Assembly: GCA_964007475.1 (NCBI GenBank)
Contig: CAXFZM010000070.1
Span: forward strand, 124,001 to 188,000
Direction of reading: 5' to 3'
Source: Hybos culiciformis
Lineage: Eukaryota; Arthropoda; Insecta; Diptera; Hybotidae
Length of the DNA stretch: 64,000 bases
This document shows, in pieces, positions 35,168-46,350 of the stretch; position 1 is the stretch's first letter; the number at the start of each line of letters is the position of its first letter. A model generated the notes under the pieces. It did no database searches, had not been told where the DNA came from, and worked only from the letters and a program-made list of their open reading frames with translations. The translations under genes were made by a program, and so were the position numbers.

Positions 35168-35739
35168 CTATAAAATAAAAATAAAAATTAACGAATTAAG
35201 TGCTTGCGGGAATTTAGAAGCGTAAGCGGGAAGCGGGAATAATGTAGTCCAAGCGGACGGTTCCCGCCGATGGCGGGAGGTATGACACCCCTGGGTACGA
35301 ATATTTATAAACCCAACACTGTTTATAAATTTATCGAAAGTAAAAAAAAAATCTAATTTAAAGTTATGTCATATGAGAATTAAATACTTTTTTTTTGTTG
35401 AAGCTAAAGCTTTTTATTGTATAAGCGGGGTTTAGTGAACTTAAAAGCTTTCATTTTTTTTTTTTATGTAGGTATGTTTTTTTTTTTAATTGTACAAGGT
35501 GAAAAATTTTTACTTCACCAAAACTTTTACAAATTGAAGAAAATTATTTTATTCTTTCTTTTTCTTTATTATTTATTGATTTTAAATTTATTTATTTTTT
35601 TTAATAATAAAAGGTATTCAAAAATAATTATTGGAAATTTAATTATTTCTTGGGATTTAAAACAAAATTGTCCCTACGTTATGACTTGTACTTCGTAAGC
35701 TAAGTGGTTAGTAATGGAAAAACTAAAGTTCGTAAAAAT

Positions 35740-36210
35740 TTTTAATTATAGAAGATGTCAAGTGGCATCTCTTGACCGATCGGATGGATCGTCTCTGGTC
35801 ATTTTACTCAATTCCTGTCCCAACTGGGCAGCGCGCGTTTTGGTTGGGGCAGGGAATGACCAGTGAAGTCTATCCTCTACATCTGTTCTCCTGACACCCA
35901 CTAGGATCTAGGCTGCTGATTGCTCAGAGCTCTTGGATCCAGGTGTGTGGCAGGGGAGCCAGATGCAGCACCACAACGTAGTATGGTTCTCCGGAGGGAA
36001 ACTCCATGTGGTTACCGGCGATGTCTTAGCTTTGGATTCTTGGATAGACCCAAGAATCCTCCACCAAGAACGGGCTTTTGGGTTTTACTAGAAGTGGCAA
36101 TTGTGTGGCTCACATTCTAGTAAAACACCGCTGGACTTGTCATCCTAAGCCAGTGAGATAAATCCCACTAAGCTTCGGATGGCAAGTTCCAGCACCTAAA
36201 GACAAAGGGA
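35740..36210 (+). mobile_element. GC-richer retroelement-like fragment
   Basis: About 470 bp with near-balanced base composition in 80% AT surroundings, ending in AAAGGGAAAACAAAAAAAAA. No domain in any frame. The base composition and A-rich end suggest the untranslated end of a LINE or a SINE inserted here, but the family is unknown to me. Confidence 0.4.
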
Positions 36211-37439
36211 AAACAAAAAAAAACATCATTTACCTTTTTTTGTTTTGTGGTAAAATACAATATGAAATTGTTATAAAAGAAATCAATTCTTTTATATAAT
36301 TTTTAATCAAAACAATTTCATATAAAAACAATAAAAAGGTAATTATGCAAAATTTGCAAAATATTACATCAGGTGTATTATTCTGTAAATATTCGTTTTA
36401 TTTTTAACTTGACCTATTCCAACTTAAAATTCTTGAATAAAAAAATGCAATTATTATTATTTTTTTTTTTTTTTCAATTTTAAATTCTTAATATTTTTAC
36501 TTTAATTAGGTTCAAAAAAAATGATGCTGTAATTTTATCATTATTATTATTTTTTCTATTTTTAAGATAAAATCACCGCAACAAAATCACATACAGACTA
36601 GATGTCCCTTATTATAGCAGCTATATTTATTTCAGTTTTTGCTATTTACAAATATTACAATAGTTGAACTTATAATATTATTATTTTTTTACATTTAAGA
36701 AAGGATGCAAATTTTTAGAGCTTATATATATATTGCTTTTTAACGACATCTATACACGATTAAAAAAATTTAGCTATTTTTACTCTTTATTTACTCTCGG
36801 AAAATGATTAAGCCTTTTTTTAATAATTTCGTTATGGTTTTTCAATCTTCCTAAAAGATTAAAGTTTAAATCTCACTTTTCCGAAGTAATTTTTTAACAC
36901 AAAATTAGTAAACAAACTTAATTAAAAAAAAAGTATAACCTTTAAACAATTTTTTCGTTTAATCTTTAATATTAAAACACGAAATAGTAAAAAATTAACT
37001 TTTCATAATACAAATATGTTTTGACCTAAATTGAAGCAAATATAAGAAAATTCTAGATAAAATTATACAATTTCAAAGCAAAAGGTTTTACTCAACCAAA
37101 AGAGCAAAAAACTGTAACTAGAATTTTTTTTGATAATCGACATTTTATTAAATATTTTGCATGACAACATAAACAAAATTTATATCGGATAGATCTATTT
37201 TATTCTTTTCAATATTGAAATTTGTAATAAAAAAGAGTAAATATAATTTGTACTCTATTTTAGATAAATTTGTACACTAATTTTTTTTAAACATACGTTC
37301 AGTGATTAGGAAAATTAAAAAATAATTAATATTTTGCCGATTAAAAATTTGGCAAAAAAAAGAGTAAAAGATGTTATACTAGTAAAAATAATGTACCGTT
37401 TAATTCTTTGAGACCTTGAAATAAGAAGCAATAAAATTG
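36211..37439. other. AT-rich gene-less stretch
   Basis: No gene seen. 37380-37450 (ACCTTGAAATAAGAAGC and onward) has a diverged copy near 45060-45110. Confidence 0.45.
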
Positions 37440-37615
37440 AAAAATTACAAAAAAAGCCCGCCCGCCGCCCCCACTTCCCTCTCTTTAAGGGGCAAATCGG
37501 GCAAAAAAAAAATAATTGCACATACAAAATGTATGAAGAATTTGGGGGGCCTCTACCCCTCTACCCTTTTCCAAGCTTCAGACGAATCTGAGTGGTTCAC
37601 GTAATCTGCAGTATC
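37440..37615. repeat. Partial copy of the 39551-40068 TIR element
   Basis: Shares the C/G-rich core (GCCCGCCCGCC), a GGCAAAT-GGGCAAAAAAAAA block, and the end CTGAGTGGTTCACGTAATCTGCAG with the right half of the element at 39551-40068. The left half is missing. Confidence 0.55.
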
Positions 37616-37632
37616 TCTAAAATTGAAAAATC

Positions 37633-37995
37633 AATCGCGGACAAATGACATTTTCCAAAATGACATTTGTCCGCTAAAAAAACTGAAAAATCAATCGCGG
37701 ACAAATGACATTTTTCAAAATGACATTTGTCCGCTAAAAATTAAAAATTTCAATCGCGGACAAATGACATTTTGCAAAATGACATTTGTCCGCTAAAAAT
37801 TCGAAAAATCAATCGCGGACAAATGACATTTTGCAAAATGACATTTGTCCGCTAAAGTTAGAAAATTCAATCGCGGACAAATGTCATTTTACAATCGCGG
37901 ACAAATGACATTTTGTAAAATGACATTTGTCCGCGAAGTTTTCTATACAAATTTCATCGCGGACAAATGTCCCGCGGACAAATGTCACGGCGCCG
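37633..37995. repeat. GCGGACAAATG palindromic satellite array (copy 2)
   Basis: Five to six units of the palindromic satellite seen at 9018-9545, with the same spacers (AAAAATCAATCGCGG). The end with GAAGTTTTCTATACAAATTT, CCGCGGACAAATGTC and GGCGCC is here at the right, so the array is inverted relative to copy 1. It abuts the partial TIR element at 37440-37615. Confidence 0.85.
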
Positions 37996-39399
37996 TTTTG
38001 TATACGAGTAGAAACAGTTATAGTCTACTGTTATATTATGTTTTTATATAAAGTCTCTTTAATTAATGCAGGGTACAGGAAGATAATTTGATAAAAGTTA
38101 ATTTTTAATTAATGCCGAGTTTCGATTATTTCTTACCTTAATCAAATCATACACGTTTTATGATCAGGTTTGTAAAATAGACGAAACATTTATTTTGTTT
38201 GACATTCGTAAAAATTATCTAAATATTGGCTGAATAGAACCCAACAATGAGTATCGATACAAAAATAATTCAATGCTTAAAGAAAAAAAACTATAACATA
38301 ATTATATATGTACTTATTGCTAGACGTTTTTTTCGTTTTATGCAGCAGGTCGTTTTATGTAGCACATTAAAGTTACGAATCAATAATAATAGGCAAAATA
38401 ATTTTTCTGGTTATGTATGCTCATATATTTTATTATTACATATTTAAATATTAAAAACCTAAAATAGCAAATTGTTCATCAAAATTTCTCAACGAAAATT
38501 AAGTATTTTTAAAAACAATTCAACATTTTGATAAGAGTTTCTACTTTTCAATAAAAATATTTTATTAAACCACCTCAATAAAATTTATATATTAAGTTTC
38601 GAATGCTTCGTTTTTTTTAACATACGCCGAATAAAATATAAAACTTTCACGATAATTGCAACACAGCGGAATTTTTTCTTGCAACTCAGCTTAAAATCAA
38701 CAATTTATGCTTGCATCAAGTTTCCATAATAATTTAATAATAGCCTAATACTTTGTAAGAGGCAAATTACACAAACTTTCGAATTATTTAGAGATTATTT
38801 ATTTTTCAAATATTCAAGCTGCTTTCCCTCTTAATAAGCTTTACGAATCTATTACATACTTACTCACTTTTCCATCATAATAATCCTAGATAGTAATTTT
38901 TCGATACAAAGATAGTAATTTTTCGATACTACTTCTCTCGAAAAAGTTTTTGGAATAAAAATATTGTGATTTAATATCAAAAATAAATTAAACAAATACA
39001 TGTGAAATATTTTTAGTCACAACATTTTGGTTCCAAAAACATTTTCGAGAGACACCATAATAACTAAATTTGTGTAAGATGAATGTAACCATAAAATAAA
39101 CGTGGCTGCGGCGTCGCGTCGTTAACTAACTTTAATTTTACATGCAAAAATTTGGTCGACGTTGGCATTTGTCTAACATATTTTTTGATTGTCAGTTGTT
39201 TTTGAGGTTTGTTTTGAAAAATAATAATTAATATTTTATCAAAATAAATAATAAAAATTTTATGTAAAATAATAAGTTAAAATAATAATATAAAAAATAA
39301 ATATTTTTTTTTGTTTTAGAACTTAGTTAAAAATTAAGTGGATTAGAAAAAAATCATTAAACTGAAAAGAAGGAAAAAAAAATTGTTTGGTCCTTTCAA
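37996..39399. other. AT-rich gene-less stretch
   Basis: No gene. A short GC-rich patch (GGCTGCGGCGTCGCGTCG, 39104-39122) stands out and resembles GCTGCGCCGCGTCGCGCC at 63444-63461. Confidence 0.45.
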
Positions 39400-42300
39400 A
39401 TTGCCTTCTTTTGTATGGAGTTTTAAATTTAAAATTTAAATACAATAAAAATTTTAACGCAATTTTGGAAAGGTAAGACATAATTATAATACAAAGTCTT
39501 CAACTAAAATTTATGGCGATTATAGTTAAATCTATTACAATTATTGGCGTAAGTCCAGTTTATGTGAACCCCTCAGAATCGGCTGAAACTTGGAGGGAGG
39601 GTAGAGGCGGTGCCCAAACTCCCAAAAATGAAATCAGTTGTTGGAGCAAAGTCCTCGTTTGGGAGACTTGACCCCACAAATTTTGTATGCACAATTTATT
39701 TATTTTTTTGCCCGGTTGGCCCTATTTTTAGAAAAAGGATACAGGGGGTGTCTCAAATCAAGAGGAAGGATGGGGGCGGTGGGCGGGCGGTCTGGCGGCT
39801 GGTCAGTGGGATTTGTAGCTGGCGCACGCCCGCCACCTCCACCCCCTCCTCTCTACATACTCTCTACATAAAAATAGGGCAAATGGAGCAAAAAAAAAAT
39901 AAATTGCCCATAAAAAATGTACGAAAACTTTGGGATGCCATATCTCCGAAACCGGGGCCTTTGTCTCAAGAAGTGATTTCAGTTTTGAGGGTTTAGGCAC
40001 CGTCTCTATCCCCCTCCAAGTTTCAGCCAGTACTGAGTGGTTCACATAAACTGCACTTTAGCCCAATTATAATTTTTTTTAGATTAATTAAACATTATCC
40101 AGCATCCAGGTGCTTTAGCTATCCGATTGCCATCAATAATCGACATCCATATATTATTCAAAAAGGTAAGACAAGTGCGACAAGTATATAAATATTTTCA
40201 TTGTGAATAGTTATGTCGATATTGATAACATCACATGCCTAATAAATTTTTTTTTAGATTAAATCAGATTTGTAGAATCAGTGGGTACTTAACCTTGGAG
40301 TTCCGAATTCGTAGTTTAAAACTTCAACATTCAAAAAGGTATGACATAATTTTTTTTTACTTATATAATTTTGATTTGTCATAATTATATTTATTAATAG
40401 ATATTTATTTTTAATTTTTTAGATAAATATTGGATCAAATTAAGAAACATCGATAAAGCGAAGAACCGGCATATTGATTTGATCCGTTATTTAGTGCTTA
40501 ATTCGTAAATAAGAGTACATACTAGAAATTAATATTGTTAAATTATTTTAAATCAACTTTTTTTGCCTGTACTTACTTACCTTCTGTAAATAGCAATTTT
40601 TCTATACAATGAGTTTTTTTTGTTATATATGTGATTTCATCTCACCAGATCGGTCGAAAGTTTTAGAACATCTCAAACACATTCACTTTTTGTACCCAAA
40701 ATCAAAAAATCTTCAACTCAAATGTATTGCTTCTAAATCTTGTTTTACGGAATGCATTTTTTCAAGTTACAACAGTCTTTACAAACACCTTAATTCTAAA
40801 CATAAAACTGGTCTTTCTAACGAAATATCTAACAATATAGTCAAATTTGGGACAAATATATGTGATCAAGAATATCCTGAAAGTTTAGGGGGTATTGAAA
40901 ATCAAGTTTTATCTTCCATCAAACATTTGTTCCAAGTTTCAATGCCCATTTCAAATTCTGAGTCAATCAATTGTCCAGTAGAAGAAAACAATAATAACAA
41001 TAAAATACAACAATCTCAAAAAGTGAAAACTTTCGAAGAAAACTATGTAGGCTTTTGTTCTTTGATTGAATCCCTGGGAATACCAGATAATAACATCAAC
41101 CAATTCGATTCAAAATTTGTTGACTCAAATATTTACAAATTTCGAGTATTTCATAGACCGAAATTCAGAAAATTTAACCAATTATTATAGTTTTAAAGAA
41201 AAAATATTAGATTCGGTTTTTAACTTGAATACTCATATAAAAGAAAAAAACATTTTCTAAAAGAAAACAAATTTATTAAACCGAAAGAAACTGCGGTTAG
41301 TATCAGAAAAGAGACTGTTTATAATACAAAATTTGAAAAAAATAATAAAAAATGTTCAGTGTAAATTCCAATATGTATCAGTTCTAGAAACATTAAAATC
41401 TTTATTTAAAAACGATATTTTTAAAAAACTATATTTAAGTAGTAGTCATAAATGTAATTCCGATATTTTTATAAATATTTGTTGTGGGAAAACATTTCAG
41501 TCATCCACTTTTTTTAAAACTAATCCCGATGCGATTAAGATTCAATTGTATTGGAATGAGTTTGAAGTATGCAATCCTCTTGGAAGTAAAAGTTGTGTGC
41601 ATAAATTAGGGGGTATTTATATGTCGATCCGTAATTTACCTCCCGAATATTTGAGTAAACAAGAACACATACACCTTGTTGCATTATTTTACTCGGCAGA
41701 TATAAAAAATAATGGAAACATTAATAAAATTTTGAAACCATTTATAAAAGATATTAAAATATTAGAGACTGAGGGTATTGCAATCGATGACAAAATTATC
41801 AAAGGCACTTTAGTTGGACTTACAGGAGATAACTTAGGGCTTAATACTTTTCTAGGGGTTTTGCAAAGTTTCAACTCCAAATATTTCTGTCGAATTTGCT
41901 TGTGTAAATCTGAAGATACAAAAATACTTCTTAAGGAAAATGTAAGTTTATTGCGGACTCATGAACAAACTCAAAATTTTTTTTCACAAACTAAAGATAA
42001 AAATGATTTAGATTTCGGTTTGAAATTCAATTCTTTGTTTAATACTTTAAGTTATTACAATATTTTTGATAACATGACAGTTGACCCAATGCATGATATA
42101 TTACAAGGTGTTATTCCATTTATTTTAAAATTTTTTTTTGACCATGTCATGAAACATATTTCACACGAAAAAATAATTAATTTAATTCAAAATTTTGAGT
42201 TTGGACTTTTAGAAAAAAAAAATAAGCCTACATTTGTATCTCTTAATAAGCAAGGACACACAATAGGGCTGCAAGCCTCTCAGAACTGGTGTTTATTTCG

Positions 42301-43095
42301 GTACATTTTATTTATATTTTGGGAATATATTAACATTTTAGATGAAAATTTGATTCTAGCAGTTAAAAGTTTGTTAAGCTGCATGTTAATTATATTCCCT
42401 CAAGAAATTTCTGTATCACAGATAATTTCTCTTGAACATCAAATAGAAATTCATTTAAATAGCTTAATAAAGCTTGGTTATAAATTAATACCAAAACACC
42501 ATTTTTGACGCATTATCCTACCATTATAAAAAAAATGGGTCCGGTTGTGCATTTATGGACAATGCATTATGAGCAATACCACAGAAACTTTACAAAATCT
42601 GGAAGATTTATAAATAACTTTATAAATTTACCTAAAAGTCTCGCATTGAAACATCAAACGAAAATGTGTCATATTTGGAAAAATTCTTTTATTTCTTTAG
42701 GTTTAAAATTGGGTAAAAAAAATAAAGTCAAAATAGAGGACTTGGATTTCATTCAAATATTGTTACCCTATTTGAATTCTAAAATTCAAACTTATGAGTT
42801 ATAGTATTTTAGTTTAGGTTATGAGTACCGAGCTGGATTATTTTTATGCGTTACAGATTCTTTCAATTCTCTCAGTTTTTTTAAAATAGTGAAATTATTT
42901 TGCAATGATGGGAAGATTTTTTTTGTTGGACATACATTTATTGTAAAAAAGTTCAATGAAGATTTTATTGCTTACGAAGTGGAAATCTCAGAATTTTTAA
43001 CATTTCTTATCTTTGATAATCTAAAAATAAAGAACACTTTTGATATGATATCCATTAATAATAAAAATTTTAATTTACTTCGAACAAATATTTAG
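39400..43095 (+). pseudogene. CMC/EnSpm-like transposase gene, multi-exon, frameshifted
   Basis: Untranslated exons (ending 39472; 40083-40165; 40258-40338) lead to the last exon from 40423. Coding starts at 40609: MSFFCYICDFISPDRSKVLEH, a C2H2-like finger (C-x2-C, then H-x4-H), with a second Cys/His group (CIASKSCF ... HLNSKH). After a break at about 41190-41340 the DDE-like core follows: IQLYWNEFEVCNPLGS, VGLTGDNLGLNTFLG, SFNSKYFCRICLC, MTVDPMHDILQGV and KLIPKHHF. One missing T in a run at 42500-42506 shifts the rest (THYPTIIKKMGPVVHLW, H-x3-F tail). A final piece is at 42889-43095. This block order is common in invertebrate transposase-like genes; the superfamily label is inferred from the CACTA-like KHH...GP..W pattern. 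Confidence 0.6.
39551..40068. mobile_element. TIR element inside an intron (AGT.CAGTTTATGTGAACC)
   Basis: Inverted ends of about 50 bp: AGTCCAGTTTATGTGAACCC ... GAAACTTGGAGGG at the left and CCCTCCAAGTTTC ... GGTTCACATAAACTGCACTT at the right, next to TA on each side. The centre has a G/C-rich low-complexity core. It lies between the donor at 39473 and the acceptor at 40081-40082 of the transposase-like gene. Reading frames across it are not genes. Confidence 0.75.
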
Positions 43096-43771
43096 TTTAA
43101 GACATGTTGAAAACTAAGTAAATCGAATAAGTAATAATTAATTTTAATAAATATGTTATGTATGCAAAAATAAAAGAAATATAATTATAATTAATTTATA
43201 AGCTATTATAATATTTTTGTACTAATTATTAATATTTTATAAGATATTAAGGTTTGAATTAATTGAAAATAAAAAAATGTTTAATTAAAAAGCTAATTTA
43301 ATTTTTTTTAATTTTTTTTAATTTTTTAAATAAGTTTTTTTTCTTAAGAAAGATGAGAACAAGAAAATCATTAAGGAGGGAGTTTAAAAGGAATGTAGGT
43401 TAAGAAAATGTTGTAAAGAAAAGGCAGAGGTACAGTAGAGGAAACAGTAGAGGAAACGGGAATGAAGGAACTGAAGAAGGTTTAAAAATTTTTAGATTAA
43501 GGTGACCATACTTTAAAACAAACAATTGTCGATTGAAAAATTTTGTGTACAAATTCAAACCGACTGGGAATTGAACCACGATCACGAATATTGAAATTTT
43601 ATTCAATGAATCTGTGATTTTTCTCACTACTGAAGCTACCTACTATCTACTATCTGTTAAAATAGAATCATATAATCACTATAAATAAAAAAAAAGTTAA
43701 AATCTAAAATTTTTGGAAAATAGAAAATGTAGGGGTGAAATAAATTAATTGAATTTTCACACTGACATGAT
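43096..43771. other. Intergenic stretch with tRNA-like sequence
   Basis: AT-rich. On the minus strand about 43640-43560 has GCTTCAGTAGTGAG and, after an insertion-like middle, CGTGGTTCAATTCCCAG, a good B-box/T-arm; it may be a SINE head or a tRNA relic. Three direct copies of GGACGGTCTCGGATTTTCG-like units occur just beyond, at 43930-43985. Confidence 0.45.
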
Positions 43772-44870
43772 GTGACATTATGTATTTATATTTTTGTTTT
43801 TATAGATTAGGTACATAATTAAACATTTTTTAATTGAAAAAAATTACCTAACTTTTTTATTTTTGGATTCGTGTTATGTTTAAAAAAAAATATGATGTTG
43901 CTGATTTAGTGACCATGTATTCGAATTTTCCGGGACGGTCTCGGATTTTCGGGGACGGTCTCGGATTTTCGAGGACGGTCTCGATTTCAACTTTCTAAAA
44001 CTGAAATTTTTTTTTAATTATGTACCTAATCTATGTATAAAAACAAAAATATAAATACATAATTAAATTGTATTTATGTTTTTTGGCTGTTGATATTCTG
44101 TTAATTTTGTTCTAAATTTTGGGAGCAGTCAGCCTATTCAATTAATAAAACTACAAAATGTATTACATTTACATCACATAATTTTATTTTATTGTCCAAT
44201 TTTCGCAAATATTTCGCACTTTGCTTAGTGCATTATCAATGCATTTATAAAAAATTGCATTACGTTAAAAAACCTAATTTATAAAAGTTATGTGGAAAAA
44301 CCAAAAATAAATTTTTCTCTTTTTTTTCTCATAATTTTAAAAGTCTTTTAATTATACAAAATTATTATTTTTTCTTTTATATATAAAATTATTTAATATA
44401 CATTATTTATAAAATTCTTTTTTTAAGTTGTATATTGTTTCTCTTCTTATATATAAGAAGAGAAACAATATATATAAGTTATATATAAGAAGAGAAACAA
44501 TATACAACTTAAAAAAAGAATTTTATAAATAATGTATATTAAATAATTTTATATATAAAAGAAAAAAAAAAAAAAAAAAAAAAATAATAATTTTGTATAA
44601 TTAAAAGACTTTTAAAATTATGAGAAAAAAAAGAGAAAAAATTATTTTTGGTTTTTCCACATAACTTTTATAAATTAGGTTTTTTAACGTAATGCAATTT
44701 TTTATAAATGCATTGATAATGCACTAAGCAAAGTGCGAAATATTTGCGAAAATTGGACAATAAAATAAAATTATGTGATGTAAATGTAATACATTTTGTA
44801 GTTTTATTAATTGAATAGGCTGACTGCTCCCAAAATTTAGAACAAAATTAACATAAATACATAATGTCAC
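43772..44870. repeat. Long palindrome / foldback element with nested hairpin
   Basis: 44100-44470 and 44480-44852 are inverted copies over about 370 bp with very few differences; the main one is a longer A run (44562-44583) in the right arm. The centre repeats TATATAAGAAGAGAAACAAT. The outermost GTGACATTATGTATTTAT (43772) pairs with 44853-44870. Between 43781 and 44061 a separate inverted-repeat element (TGTATTTATATTTTTG ... CAAAAATATAAATACA) interrupts the left arm. No ORF. Confidence 0.8.
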
Positions 44871-45233
44871 ATTAAAAAGTTAATTCTCTATAGTTAATTT
44901 TATTTGTTTTTTTTTTTATAGATAATTAATTACAATATTTTTTCCCAAATTAGAAAAAAATATAAGTTTATCTATTTCTCGTTACAAATTTTCGTAAAAA
45001 GATTACATTTTTTTTTCTTTTTTTCCTTAGTGAAAATGTAATAATGTGCCGTTAAGTTTTGGAAAAACTTGAAATAAGAAGCTCTAAAATTAAAAATTGA
45101 CAAAATAAATGTATCTCTTGGAGATAAAATTTTTTGCAAAAAAAAGTAAAAGCAAAAAAAATTTAAATAAAATAATAAAAAGAGAGGGTCAAATAATTTT
45201 TAACATTATTGATTTTGAATTAAGAATAATTAA
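44871..45233. other. AT-rich flank of the provirus
   Basis: No gene. A diverged copy of 37380-37450 lies at about 45060-45110. The last six bases before the provirus (45234-45239) are its left target duplication. Confidence 0.5.
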
Positions 45234-45239
45234 TGCTTT
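45234..45239. repeat. Left 6-bp target site duplication (TGCTTT)
   Basis: TGCTTT occurs immediately before the AG start of the provirus and again immediately after its CT end (62645-62650). Six-base duplications are the hallmark of Maverick/Polinton integrases. Confidence 0.9.
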
Positions 45240-45299
45240 AGTAGGTACAATGTGAGGTTTCTGCGCCACGGAACCAGAGCCATCGGAGCCACTTATAGA

Positions 45300-46350
45300 G
45301 GTGAATTAGGTGAATTTAGGTGAATTAGGTGAATTTAGGCGAATTAGGTGAATTTAGGTGAATTAGATGAATTTTTGGCGGTTATTTTCAAATTTTCGCT
45401 GAATTAGATGAATTTTTGGCGGTTATTTTCAAATTTTTGACGGTTATTTTCAAATTTTCGCTGAATTAGATGAATTTTTGGTGGTTATTTTCAAATTTTC
45501 ACTGAATTAGGTGAATTTCTTCGCTGAATAAGGTGAATTTTTTCGCTGAATTAGATGAATTTTTTAGATGAATTAGATAAATTTTTGGATGTTATTTTCA
45601 AATTTTCAGAGGATCAGGGGTGAATTTCATATTTTTTATGTGTGGAGAAAATTGAAACTAACTTTGTACTCATGCGCTTTTATTCGGATAGGGAAAATTA
45701 GAAACATATTTTTTATGTGCGGAGAAAATTGAAACTAACTTTATACTCATGCGCTTTTATTCGGATAGGGAAAATTAGTAAACATATTTTTTATTCGCTT
45801 ATTCCCCTCGATGAAAAAAAGTTTTATTATTTCCCGTCAGATGGCATAAATAGTTTTACGTGCAGAATAATTTCGGATAATTTCTAGGAGAATATTACGA
45901 TCAATAAAAATTTCAAGAAAAAGAGCGCCTTTATTCGGATACGGGAGATTAGTAAACATATTTTTTATTCGGCTTTGAGAGCTTAAGATAATATTAATTC
46001 AGCATTATGAAAAAACATTTTTATTATTTCCCGTCAGATGGCATAAATAGTTTTACGTGCAGAATAAATTCGGATAATTTCTAGGAGAATATTACGATCA
46101 ATAAAAATTTTAACAAAAAAGAGCATATTTATTCGGATACGGGAAATTAGTAAACATATTTTTTATTCGGCTTTGAGAGCTTAAGATAATATTAATTCAG
46201 CATTATGAAAAAAAGTTTTATTATTTCCCGTCAGGTGGCATAAATAGTTTTACGTGCAGAATAATTTCGGATAATTTCTAGGAGAATATTACGATCAATA
46301 AAAATTTCAAGAAAAAGAGCGCCTTTATTCGGATACGGGAAATTAGTAAA
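45300..46350. repeat. Subterminal minisatellite and ~197-bp tandem repeats (left)
   Basis: 45300-45600 is a minisatellite of GTGAATTAG/GTGAATTTA-type units mixed with GCGGTTATTTTCAAATTT units. From about 45660, three units of about 197 bp follow; TTCCCGTCAG recurs at 45831, 46028 and 46225, each with GGCATAAATAGTTTTACGTG and a TTCTAGGAGAATATTACGA block. All are mirrored at 61550-62580. Function unknown; a replication or packaging role would be inference only. Confidence 0.75.

Larger units (their letters stand above)
33830..35293. mobile_element. hAT element with 8-bp TSD carrying nested TIR elements
   Basis: Ends CAGGGATGTCAT and ATGACACCCCTG; GGCGGG blocks lie just inside both ends. GGTACGAA flanks exactly (33822-33829, 35294-35301). 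It holds no ORF of note but contains at least two nested inverted-repeat elements (about 33886-34219 and 34428-35167). Confidence 0.9.

Noticed and set aside
35920..36120. Short frame in the GC-richer fragment
   Set aside because: Only 66 codons, no family similarity; the fragment looks like untranslated retroelement sequence.
39610..40045. Frames of 77-128 codons on both strands around 39610-40045
   Set aside because: They lie wholly within a TIR element inside an intron and cross its GC-rich low-complexity core; no family motif.
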